Assembly: GCA_963678705.1 (NCBI GenBank)
Contig: OY783214.1
Span: forward strand, 1,550,001 to 1,614,000
Length of the DNA: 64,000 bases
Reading direction: 5' to 3'
Origin: Panorpa germanica
Taxonomy: Eukaryota; Arthropoda; Insecta; Mecoptera; Panorpidae
Part shown: piece after piece, positions 23,544 through 32,899 of the stretch
Layout of the letters: each line of letters opens with the position of its first letter
Numbering within the stretch: the stretch's first letter is position 1
Notes under the pieces: model-generated
Told to the model about the DNA's origin: nothing
Database searches by the model: none
The model's input: the letters and a program-made list of their open reading frames with translations, nothing else
Position numbers and translations under genes: made by a program

Positions 23544-24247
23544 TCTTATATTATAATGTTCTAAGTGTTTATTTATATTCTTATATGTTTATATGTTTGG
23601 TTCGAATTTTGTATGGCATCTCCAAAACTGCTCCATGGAAGTTTTTAAAAATATTCTATTTCGTAGAGAAAAAAATTCTAAAACTTTGGCGTCTCCGGAT
23701 TTTTCCCTGAAATTTCTGGAAAACCGTAATTTTTGAAAAACTGGAAATAAAGTGAGCTCTTTTTTGCTGTTTTACTTTTAATTCGTAAAAACTAGAAAGT
23801 TGCATGTGTATTAAGGTATTTAGTAGTGCTGACATTTCTCAAAAATTAGAAATTCAAAAATTTAAAAAGTGGGGGTTGAAGAAATTCGGGGGCCCGGTAG
23901 GGAACTTTAAAGAAAGTTCATAATCTGGATTCCAGAATAATTAAGTATATTATTAAAAAAAAAAATTCAAAATTTTAAAATTTTATTTGGGGGCATGTGG
24001 GCAGTATTTGCCGAGAGTTAAAATTGTGCTAGATAGTTGACATTTTGTATATAGGCTAACCTCAAATAACGCCTAAATTAAAAATATTTTTTATTTTGAT
24101 AAATTGAAAAATTATTTTATTATTGTGCGAGTTTATTATTTCAATTTAAAAATAGAATTAAATATGAAATGTAATTACAAATTATTTTATTGGATTCAAA
24201 TTATACACGCCAAAAAGACGTCGTATTGCGACGGGGATAAACTCTAG
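23544..24247 (+). mobile_element. Non-autonomous Helitron, tandem copy 1
   Basis: It begins TCTTATATTATAATGTTC directly after the CTAG of the preceding Helitron and ends with the hairpin CGTCG-TATTG-CGACG then GGGATAAACTCTAG. It is 704 bp and noncoding. Internally it matches 4190-4950. No host bases separate it from the elements on either side. Confidence 0.85.
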
Positions 24248-24379
24248 TCTTATACTATAATGTTCCAGGTGATTCTTATATGTTTATATGTTTGGTACTG
24301 AATTTTGTATGGTAGCTCTAAAACGGGAAACAGGGAAGTTCATGAAAATTTCCTATTTCGTAGAGAAAAAAATTCTAAG
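24248..24379 (+). mobile_element. 3'-truncated Helitron, tandem copy 2
   Basis: TCTTATACTATAATGTTCC follows the previous CTAG immediately. The 5' ~130 bp match the other Helitron starts through CCTATTTCGTAGAG, then similarity stops at about 24379. Confidence 0.8.
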
Positions 24380-25020
24380 CAATTATTTTCATCTTTATAT
24401 GAAGCTGGAAAGCCATAGGAATTTCTTATGAAACCTTTTCCTTTTTAACTATTATTTTACTTAAAAAATTTTTTTATTAATTAAGTTAAGTTTGGATCTA
24501 GCAGTTAGAGCAACGAAATTATAAATAACAAAGAAAAAATAAATAAACAAAGAAATTAATTGAAATATATATATATATATTTTCTCGTTTCAAGAAATTG
24601 TTTTATTTTTCGTATTAATAAGTAAAGTTCACTTATAATACTAAATATTATTTTTTAGTTTTATGTTCTTTTCTTATTGTGTAATGGATGGTGATGTGAG
24701 CCCTGGAGAAGGGAATTATAGTGATCCTCCACATAACAATACATAAGATATGGATGATGTTAGTGGTACAGTGAATTTAAGCAAATACAGTAACAACAAT
24801 AATTATAGCATCTATAAGGTCATGATTGTATCACAACAAGGTCAACAAAATTTATTTCGCTCACAAAAGCTAGCAGAAATAATTTGCACAATAACGGACA
24901 AAAATAATATCACAGAAATAAAGTAAGAATCATAAGTCCATTGCACAATGTTTAACAGCAGAAATCGCAAATAAAATTGTAACTAATCCGATTATAAAGA
25001 ATAATACATTTAAAGCATAT

Positions 25021-25312
25021 TGTTATAACACACATTCCATACGACACAAACTAACAATGTCTCTTCAGTATCTTTGCTGACCATGCACTCTAGAGATAAT
25101 AAAATAGTATATAAGTAATATGTTAATCTTAATCTAGTTAGTTCAAGTTCATGTATAATCTGCATCGCGCAGATAGTAATTAGCTGGCTCACCATTTGAG
25201 ACTAAGCATAAGCTGTATCGCACAGTGAATATTAGTCCAAATAAATATTATTTAAGTAAAATTAAAATAAATTGTTTTTTTTATTAAAGTCTAAATTACT
25301 CAAACTTCAATT
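25021..25312 (+). repeat. Errantivirus 1 left LTR
   Basis: 292 bp, TGTT...AATT, matching 31998-32289 with about four substitutions. ATAT flanks it outside. Confidence 0.9.
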
Positions 25313-25329
25313 GGCGCAGTCGGTAGGAT
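25312..25329 (+). promoter_or_regulatory. Primer binding site, tRNA-Ser type
   Basis: TGGCGCAGTCGGTAGGAT overlaps the LTR end by one base. The same site is used by 17.6 and 297 in Drosophila and matches the second errantivirus here (46317-46334). Confidence 0.85.
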
Positions 25330-25627
25330 ATTAAGGAATTACAATCGCTGTAAATTTTTCCATTTTTATGGTTAACTTAATATTTCGAAACCTACAAAAA
25401 TAAAGTTAAAGAATAAAGTAAACTTAATAAATAGTGGAGTGAAATAGAAACAGAAGTTGAAGTGCTCCGAGACTCATCGACCCACTAGCAGCAGCATATG
25501 GACATAAAGATCTCGCAAGGCATCGCGGTGATAATCGTAATGTGAGTACTCATTCATATTTCCTTTCTATATATCACACTTCCCAAAAACAAAAATTATT
25601 AACATTTTTACAATAATATTACCTGTT

Positions 25628-25881
25628 AAAAAGGAGTATAAATCGTTTATACAAGCCTAAAATAGGTATTAAATTTAAAAAAAGGAGTATAAATCGTTTA
25701 TACAGGCCTACCAAATATCAAAAATAGTATTAAAATATAAATTACGCAACGTAATACAATAATTAAATAATAATTTTCTAAAAAGGAATATAAATCGCTT
25801 ATATAGGCCTAATGAAAATTAAAAATATTAAAAGTAATATTAAAAATAATATTGAAAAAAAATATTAATTACATAACGTAA
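25628..25881 (+). repeat. Leader repeats with hairpins (errantivirus 1)
   Basis: Three copies of a unit containing GGAGTATAAATCGTTTATAC and AGGCCTA lie at about 25628-25658, 25676-25710 and 25780-25811 (third copy: GGAATATAAATCGCTTATAT). Each can fold as TATAAA-TCG-TTTATA. Two palindromes, ATTACGCAACGTAAT (25741) and ATTACATAACGTAAT (25867), lie between and after them. They are in the untranslated leader before gag. Function unknown; binding sites or packaging signals are possible. Confidence 0.75.
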
Positions 25882-26002
25882 TAAATACTATAATGTAATA
25901 TAATAAAATACTTGCAAATTAACTAAATAATAATAATAATTTTTTAAAATAAAATGTTTACAAAATAACTTTTCTTAAATAAAAGTTACACTATAAATCG
26001 AA

Positions 26003-27388
26003 ATGGAGACATTCCATATTTATCTGAATTATGTAAAGGAATATAATGGAAACAATTCGCTGACGAATTTTATAGAAGATTGCGAAGTGATCATAGATCA
26101 TTTTGCCATATTCCCCGGTAAAAATGAAGATAAAAAAGAATCTATTATGAATAACGGTCTATTGCTCTCAGCTATAAAAAACAAGATTATTGGAGACGCA
26201 GCAAGTTTAATAAAGAATAAACATATTATTACAAGGGAGAAATTAAAAACTATTTTAATAAATAGTTATACTAAAAGCCGCAGCCATATCTCGGATATAA
26301 CAACACTTAAACGAAAGCCTAATGAGAAAGTTATTACTTATTACTTTAGATGTTTAGAATTACTTAACAACTTTAATGCTTTGAACACACTTCACAATAA
26401 AACATCTTTAAATATGAGATCACTGGCAAAACATCACGATTCCCTGATGGTGAGAGATTTCATAGAGGAGCTAAACGATCCCCTTGGATGTAAATTAAGA
26501 CGCCAAAATCCTAACACAATAGATGAGCTTCTAGAATTAATAATAGAAGTTATGACGAACCACGAAATCCATACTAACGAGGAATATAACCACCCTCACC
26601 AACAACAAGTGAAGAACACACAAGATTTTCAAACAGAGCCGTCAACACAAAAACCGTGTAAAACAATAATCGAACAAACCATTGAGAATAAAGAAATAGA
26701 CAATGTACGGACGGAACTACAAGAAGTAATCATAAACAACGAGAGTACAGAAATCAAAGTACAAAACCAAAATTCAGAAGAAAAACGGGACACAGAAACA
26801 AATGAAAATAAAAACGATATCAAATTACATAAAGAAATGGCGAACAATGTGCCCACAAATATTAAAATACAAAGCCAGAATAATTCAGAAGAAGTTCTGA
26901 ATACAGATGAAAAGGAAAAAGAACTTGAAGAGTTTAACAAAACAGAAGTAAAGAAAAAGACAATTGTTGAAGTAAAAATGAAGCAAGGAAAAGTAAGCGT
27001 CAAACAAAACACAGAAGATCAGAACATGCAAGATTTCAAGGTAGAAAATCAGCAAAATATGAAACAAGTATCAGAGAATCAAAATACACAACATTTTGAA
27101 ATACCAAATCAACAAAATGTTAAGCAACAATCAAAAAATCCAAACTTTCTAGATTTTAAAGTAAAAAATCAACAAAAAATCAGACAAGTAGCAGAAAAGC
27201 AAACTATACAAGAACTTGAAATAGTGAAGCAACAAAACATCAACCAAGAAAAACCAGAAAAACAAAATATGCAATATTCTGAAGTAAAAAAATTACACAA
27301 TATAAAGCAAGGAAAAGCAGGAAATAATAAAAATCAAAATTTTAAAATAAAAGATAAAATTGAAAAGAAAAAAAGAAATAAAGCTTAA
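26003..27388 (+). CDS. Errantivirus Gag with C-terminal 20-residue repeats
   Basis: 461 residues from ATG 26003, uninterrupted. Residues ~10-175 resemble errantivirus capsid-type Gag: NSLTNFIEDCEVIIDHF, a region LLSAIKNKIIGDAASLI, and REKLKTILINSYTKSRSHIS. There is no zinc knuckle, as is usual for this group. From residue ~195 on the protein is charged and low in complexity. From about residue 335 it is built of six copies of a 20-residue unit (for example MKQVSENQNTQHFEIPNQQN), giving a 60-bp DNA period. Gag forms the particle that packages element RNA. That this frame is intact while pol is scrambled is notable. Confidence 0.8.
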   Translation: METFHIYLNYVKEYNGNNSLTNFIEDCEVIIDHFAIFPGKNEDKKESIMNNGLLLSAIKNKIIGDAASLIKNKHIITREKLKTILINSYTKSRSHISDITTLKRKPNEKVITYYFRCLELLNNFNALNTLHNKTSLNMRSLAKHHDSLMVRDFIEELNDPLGCKLRRQNPNTIDELLELIIEVMTNHEIHTNEEYNHPHQQQVKNTQDFQTEPSTQKPCKTIIEQTIENKEIDNVRTELQEVIINNESTEIKVQNQNSEEKRDTETNENKNDIKLHKEMANNVPTNIKIQSQNNSEEVLNTDEKEKELEEFNKTEVKKKTIVEVKMKQGKVSVKQNTEDQNMQDFKVENQQNMKQVSENQNTQHFEIPNQQNVKQQSKNPNFLDFKVKNQQKIRQVAEKQTIQELEIVKQQNINQEKPEKQNMQYSEVKKLHNIKQGKAGNNKNQNFKIKDKIEKKKRNKA

Positions 27389-28599
27389 TGCATACCAGAA
27401 AAGCAAGAAGATTCAGAAAACGAGGCACACACTTTGTGGATAAATGATCACAGAAAAGAAATAATTCGTGGACAGAAGATTAGAAATTCGGCACAACTAA
27501 AGCAACTATATGGAACCAAACGAAATAAAAATAATAACTGGATAGATGAATATTTGACGAATATTATGACGAATAAAAATAATAAAACATATATTGACTT
27601 TACTTTAAAGAACTTCCTGATAAGATTAACTTCAAAAAGTCTTCAATACTTCCCAAAAAAATTAAAATTTCTACCCGAACCTTAACAATTCAAATACGCA
27701 ACCGCAAGCTACCAAACCAACCTGACTATATAATACATTTAACCCCGAAATTTAAAAAACTAAAAAAAATGAAACCCTAAAACGGACAACCACCTAATAA
27801 TGAAAATTGTATGAACTATTGAAATAATTATACAGAACAACCATTTAAATAAATTACTACAAATATTACGATAAACAATACATTTACAAAACACAACAGA
27901 CAAAAAGAAAAAGAAAATGATGAAACGAATTGAGAATCAGAAACAACCACCTTAATGCAGAAAATCGCTTAAACACCGGTTATAACCAGCGGTAAAACCT
28001 ATAAACAATACAACAAACATAAAAACATACAAATTAAGCGACATCAAATAATAATTATCTCTGAACCAACACCAATGCAATGTAAAAACACTAAAATCGA
28101 CGGTAAAGAACAAATTAAATTAAGTATTCAAGAAAATCAAGAAAAACACGACTTATTAATATCTACATTAACAAAAACTACATTTAATAATAAAACTCAT
28201 TAAACGCATTGTAATGATAACACGTGTTAAATGTACAATAATTTAAAAGAGTACACCGTATCATAAAACATAAAGATGACCTATCAAAGTCAAATGTGCT
28301 ATTCTAAGATGTAATGAAACCCCATACTCTAGTACAAAAGATAATGCTACATTAACAAACTAAGTCAGCATTTCTAATTTAGCTACTATGATAACCCATG
28401 GACTAACACATTGAAAAACACAAAAATAAAATAGCAATGTTATGTGCATAAAGTTAAGGAAATAAATACAGACAGTACAATTTATTATCATGATTAAAGC
28501 TACTGTTAAAAATCCAAATGTAGACACAGTATACATGAACACTAACAAAAAACATGGCAATAGCGGAATAAAAACATAAAACCCTTTTTTTTGAGTAAA
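27389..28599 (+). other. Scrambled gag-integrase interval of errantivirus 1
   Basis: Protease, RT and RNase H should be here but no motif of any is visible. 28240-28420 is a degraded second copy of the late integrase segment at 29140-29330 (both contain GAAACCCCA, CAAGTCAG and ACTAACACATT/ACACTCATGG-like stretches). 27640-27780 resembles the segment at 29760-29850 (LPxxxDYIIHL versus DYILHL). I infer deletion followed by fill-in with copies of the 3' pol region. Confidence 0.5.
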
Positions 28600-29600
28600 A
28601 GAACCACCAGAGTAATAATCAGAATCAGTAAGTAATGAAGTAATAGACGCCACATATAAATTAATTTGCGAAAGATATACGTGGTCTAGTCTACGAAAAG
28701 ATGTCGAAAATTTCATCAATAACTGCAGCACATGTAAACAGTGTAAATATAACAGAAAACCAATTAGAGCACCGCTAAATAGCACCGAAATACCTGAGAG
28801 ACCATATGAGAAATTACATATAGATACGCTTGGTATAGACAATACCCAATTCCTTACTATAATAGATGTATTTTCATAATACACACATGCATACAAAATC
28901 GCCAATAGGTCATCCACAGAAATTGCCGATAAACTAATAACGTATTTCTCACACCACGGCATACCCAATCATATTACAAATAATATTAAAAAATATACAA
29001 ATATAACTGAATTCTCAAATAATCTCATCAAAGAATTACAAGAATTATATAAAATTAAAATTCATATAACAACACCATACAGACATGAAAGTAATTCTCC
29101 AATAGAACGAGCACATTCCACGATACCAGAACTATATCGTATAGTAAAACATAAACATGATCTTACACCCGAAACAATCATGCAATATGCTATTATAGGA
29201 TATAACGAAACCCCACATTTCAGTACAACATACAAACCTTTTGAAATAATAAATGGGCACTTACAAACCAAGTCAGTATTGCTTATGTATTATGACAAAA
29301 CACTCATGGACTTATACACCCAAAATCATAAAAATAAAATCTCAACCCTATACTCGAAAATTAAAGAAATAAATGCAAATCGAAAAGAGCAGGTCAATAA
29401 TAAAGGAAATGCTACTATAAAAGACTAAAACATAAAACAAGGAGATATCGTATACCTCAACACTAAATCAAAACAGGGCAAAAGCCGAATAAAGAACACA
29501 GGACCCTTTAAAGTACTAGAAGTATCCGATACTTATATAGCTAAAATAGAAGATTTAAAAAATAAAAAATTACGGGAAGCAAATGTAGATAACCTAGTGA
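28600..29600 (+). pseudogene. Errantivirus 1 integrase relic
   Basis: Frame fragments give the end of the HHCC finger (CSTCKQCKYNRKPIRAPL, ~28735), then the catalytic core: LHIDTLGIDNTQFLTIIDVF (first Asp ~28825), a degraded second block (TNNIKKYTNITEFS near 28980) and SPIERAHSTI (Glu ~29106). FEIINGH follows, then a chromodomain-like C-terminal barrel (IKQGDIVYLNTKSKQGKSR, GPFKVLEVSDTYIAKI). A stop follows VFS near 28876 and another ends 29428. The second Asp block lacks the usual DxGxEF, so the enzyme would be inactive. Confidence 0.8.
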
Positions 29601-29800
29601 AAACCAAAATGAAAAACCCAACTTCAAACGAACTTAACGAAGAAGGAAGTAATGTACTATTCGAATGCACCACACTACCTGTAGATAACATAAAAAAAAC
29701 CAAAATGAAAAACCCAACTCCAAATGAGTTTAATGACAAAAGAATTAAAGTCCTATTTAAACGCACTACGCTACCTGTCGATAAATCTAAGACAGATTAT
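29598..29800 (+). repeat. ~105-bp tandem duplication after the integrase
   Basis: KTKMKNPTSNELNEEGSNVL and KTKMKNPTPNEFNDKRIKVL are encoded by two adjacent copies, each followed by a similar ThrThrLeuProValAsp stretch. The copies are about 105 bp each and in frame. Confidence 0.8.
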
Positions 29801-30190
29801 ATTCTACACCTAGTTCACGACAAATTTAACCCCAGAGACGAAAAACCAAGATACTAGAACGGATTCGCAAAGTTAATAGCAAAGTCACACCCAATTTCGA
29901 ATACGTATTAAATAAAGCTAAAAGAACTAATAACCTCGTAGAGGGCCTATACAAACTCACGCCAGGCAGAACATTTGGACACACAATAAATCTTGTCTGC
30001 AACTAACAAAACTGCCTTGACAAGCTTGCCGAATTTCTAAAAAAATTTGAAAATTCACCAACCGAATTAATAATACGAATGCCCCCTATAGCACAAGGAC
30101 TTTTTAATAGAACAAAAGAAGAGGTCCTAGAAGTATTTAAACGGCATGGGACCACAAAGCACAAATACATCATGCACTCAAATCCCGAAA
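29730..30190 (+). pseudogene. Macro-domain-like module downstream of integrase
   Basis: After the integrase, the reading frames (one frameshift near 29870-29890, stops at 29855-29857 and 30004-30006) spell a region that resembles small macro domains of the OARD1/TARG1 type: a start VLFKRTTLPVDKSKTDYILH (compare KGDLF...TDSLAHCIS), NGFAKLI (compare GAGIA), then a helix EYVLNKAKRTNNLVEGLYKL, GRTFGHTINLVCN (compare GRYIYYLIT), DKLAEFLKKF, and MPPIAQGLF followed by KEEVLEVF (compare MPRIGCGLD...VF). Such domains bind or remove ADP-ribose. The catalytic Asp after GCGL is not kept, but the copy is decayed. Assignment is by pattern only and could be wrong; an alternative is a displaced RNase H-integrase linker. 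Confidence 0.45.
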
Positions 30191-30239
30191 TACAAATGAA
30201 TTATTTATTTATTAATTAATTATAAATAAATATATTAAA

Positions 30240-31976
30240 AACACGATCAAGTACTAAGAAATCCTGATTGTTGCAGGATCATCACCGCAACCAACACCAG
30301 CGATATTAATGAATGCCGAATTATTAAAATCACTGATAACCCAGGATTATATCCTGTGCAACTAGGAACAGCCCAAAACATCATGGAATATTGGACTTTA
30401 GTCAAGAAAATAGATTTGGACCCCATAATAAAATATTATAACCACGTACACCTGACTAGAGAAGATATTAAAACGATATTAGAAAAAAAGAAATTTACAA
30501 CCTATGGGCACAGCACTGCTGTAATGGACATTCTGGATATGGAAATAAGTAGAAAATTTAACCAAATTCTCCCAACTCGAAGAGAAAAAAGGGGCTTCAT
30601 AGATGGCTTAGGTACTGTTTGGAAAGCAATCGGTGGAAACCTAGACGCTAACGACGGCGAGCGTATAAATTTAGCCCTGGAGACACTTGATAATAAACAA
30701 GAAACTCTAAATAAAGCTATATCTAAACAAATAAAATTAACAAACGATATACTCGATCAATTTAAATCGGCCCTACACACCATTGATTCTAATCAAGAAG
30801 ATCTAGATAAAGGTACCAAATTCCTAATGAACGATATCGATAAACTCCAACACCAAGTATTTAACATCTTTATAACAGAATCGATCGGACTTGTCAGTCA
30901 ATCAATGCAATTACTTTTGCACCTACTAAGAACCATTGAAACTGACATAACATTCGCTAAACTGAACACGCTTAGTGATTTAATCCTGGAACCTGATTAC
31001 CTATTAGCAGAATTACAAGCAATAAAGGAACATGTTGATACAACCAAACATATCAAACTGCCTTACGATATTACATCAGAGAACATTCAACAATATGAAA
31101 CTATTAGCAAAGTCAAAGCATACACAAATAAAAACCTAATCGTTTTTTGTAATAAATATACCACTAGTAAACCCTAATATATTTACGTATTATAAACTAT
31201 ATCCAATCCCCATACCTTATAACAATAAATTCCAAATGATTATTCCAAGAACCCAATACACCATTGTGAATGAGTATAAACATGTAGATTTTAATGCACC
31301 CTGCAAAGAAATATATAACAATCAATTCCTATGCAAGCTTAGCGAACCACTCAACATCGAGGAAACCACCTGCGAGATAGAACTAATTTAAAACCAGCCA
31401 ACCAGCAAATGTCAACCCTTAGTGATTTCTCTAACCAGCATCAAGATCCAGAACATCGAATTCAACACCTGGATGTTAATCACAAATGACGAAACCAGTG
31501 GCACCTTAACATGCAACAGCCAGCGTGACATACGTCTACAAGGAACATATATAATACACCTTGCACGAGATTGTCAATTTTCTGTTTCAGATAATACTCT
31601 TCAATACATAGATATAGAAGAGAAAGTCGAAGCTTGGAACACCATTTCCCTGCCGAAAATACCAGAGATCCAAAACAAACACCTAAACATCTCTACCGTG
31701 ACCAACCTAAAACACCTGGACCTGGGCAACGTAGACAAGCTACAGACCACCCTAGCCCTACTACCTGAAGACTTCGATGACAGAAAAATCTCAGACTATG
31801 TTCACATAAATAATTATACATTATTACCTATATTATTCATAATAATTACTATTGTAGTATATAAGATAATCAAATATTTTAGAAAAATAAAAATAATAAA
31901 AAATGAAAATGCACAAGAAATAGATAGCAAAAATATTGAAGAGTTGCAAAAACCTTTTGCTACATTTGAAGCATAA
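30240..31976 (+). pseudogene. Errantivirus 1 envelope-like glycoprotein, broken
   Basis: The frame open from about 30250 to 31177 resembles the F-protein-like Env of insect errantiviruses: a short strand typical of the mature N-terminus (NPGLYPVQLG), a furin-like basic site near 30575-30590 (RREKR), followed by a Gly-rich segment like a fusion peptide, and a long coiled-coil-like region. The frame stops at 31177. A disrupted part (31178-31420) separates it from 31422-31976, which holds Cys-containing ectodomain sequence, one membrane helix (~31820-31880) and a short Lys-rich tail. Such proteins mediate membrane fusion in related elements. This copy is interrupted by stops and cannot make a whole protein. 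Confidence 0.8.
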
Positions 31977-31997
31977 GATTTTATCTTAGAGGGGAGG

Positions 31998-32289
31998 TGT
32001 TATAACACACATTCCATACGACACAAACTAACAATGTCTCTTCAGTATCTTTGCTGACCATGCACTCTAGAGATAATAAAATAGTATATAAGTAATATGT
32101 TAATCTTAATCTAGTTAGTTCAAGTTCATGTATAATCTGCACCGCGCAGATAGTAATTAGCTAGCTCACCATTTGAGACTAGGCATAAGCTGTATCGCAC
32201 AGTGAATATTAGTCCAAATAAATATTATTTAAGTAAAATTAAAATAAATTGTTTTTTTTATTAAAGTCTAAATTACTCAAACTTTAATT
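31998..32289 (+). repeat. Errantivirus 1 right LTR
   Basis: 292 bp, preceded by the purine tract TTAGAGGGGAGG (31985-31997) and followed by the duplicate ATAT (32290-32293). Confidence 0.9.
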
Positions 32290-32899
32290 ATATATACCCT
32301 ACTTCTGGACCACAAAAACGGCAATTATAAAACAAGTTCATTTAGATTACACCGAGGAAATATATATATAAATAACATCGAATGTAACAATTTTAAAATT
32401 ACTAAAGTCCACAGACTAAAGAGGAAAGTAATTACTGATAATGGAATTAAGTACGAACCATCGACGACTCTAAAACTGTTTTTCTCAAAACTTGAACTGT
32501 CTTAAGGAGTAAATTTACCTGAATATATTTATTTATGGAGAGTACGCCTAGCTGTTGATTCGTACATCCAACTAACTGTACAATGCTAAAAGTGTCAAAA
32601 GTATAGTCGTACCTCTAACAAATGCCGTTCTCAAATATCTAAGTGTCGAGCCTGTGGAAGTTCCGAACATACAGTAGCAACAGGCATAGCTACAACTGCA
32701 AGGTGCACAAATTGTAGCGGTAAACACAAAGCAACAGATAAAGACTGCCATGAGAGATTAGTGCAAAATTAAATTAAACAAGTTATGGCTGATTATTGTT
32801 TAATTAAGCTATTTTTTGTTTATTTAAGCTACCATGAGGCTAACAGCGAAGTTGCTGGAAGGTGGAAATGACAATCAACACACGCATTTAATTTTTCTT

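Larger units (their letters stand above)
25021..32289 (+). mobile_element. Errantivirus-like LTR element 1, rearranged
   Basis: 292-bp LTRs (TGTTATAAC...AATT) flanked by the 4-bp duplication ATAT (25017-25020, 32290-32293). I count about four differences between LTRs. The tRNA(Ser)-type primer site, a Gag ORF, integrase, and an envelope gene with a predicted cleavage site and membrane anchor place it with gypsy/17.6-type errantiviruses. Protease, RT and RNase H are not found; the region between gag and integrase is filled with scrambled sequence. The element sits in LINE 2 ORF1. It is an old, defective copy. Confidence 0.9.
24690..32800 (+). pseudogene. LINE 2 ORF1 relic, split by the errantivirus
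   Basis: Part one (24690-25020): ATG with an acidic start (MDGDVSPGEG), an early stop, then YSIYKVMIVSQQGQQNLFRS and LAEIICTI, matching residues 60-100 of LINE 1 ORF1. Part two (32294-32800): YIPYFWTTKTAIIK, VHRLKRKV, YLWRVRLA and degraded zinc knuckles (the first Cys box broken by a stop, then CRACGSSEHT and CTNCSGKHKATDKDC). The gene is dead through several stops. Confidence 0.8.

Noticed and set aside
26629-27012. 127-codon minus-strand hydrophobic frame
   Set aside because: Antisense shadow of the Lys/Glu/Asn-rich Gag C-terminus; such sequence gives Phe/Leu/Ser-rich frames on the other strand.
28360-28968. 202-codon minus-strand frame with many hydrophobic residues
   Set aside because: It is the antisense of the errantivirus integrase region; homology is on the plus strand.
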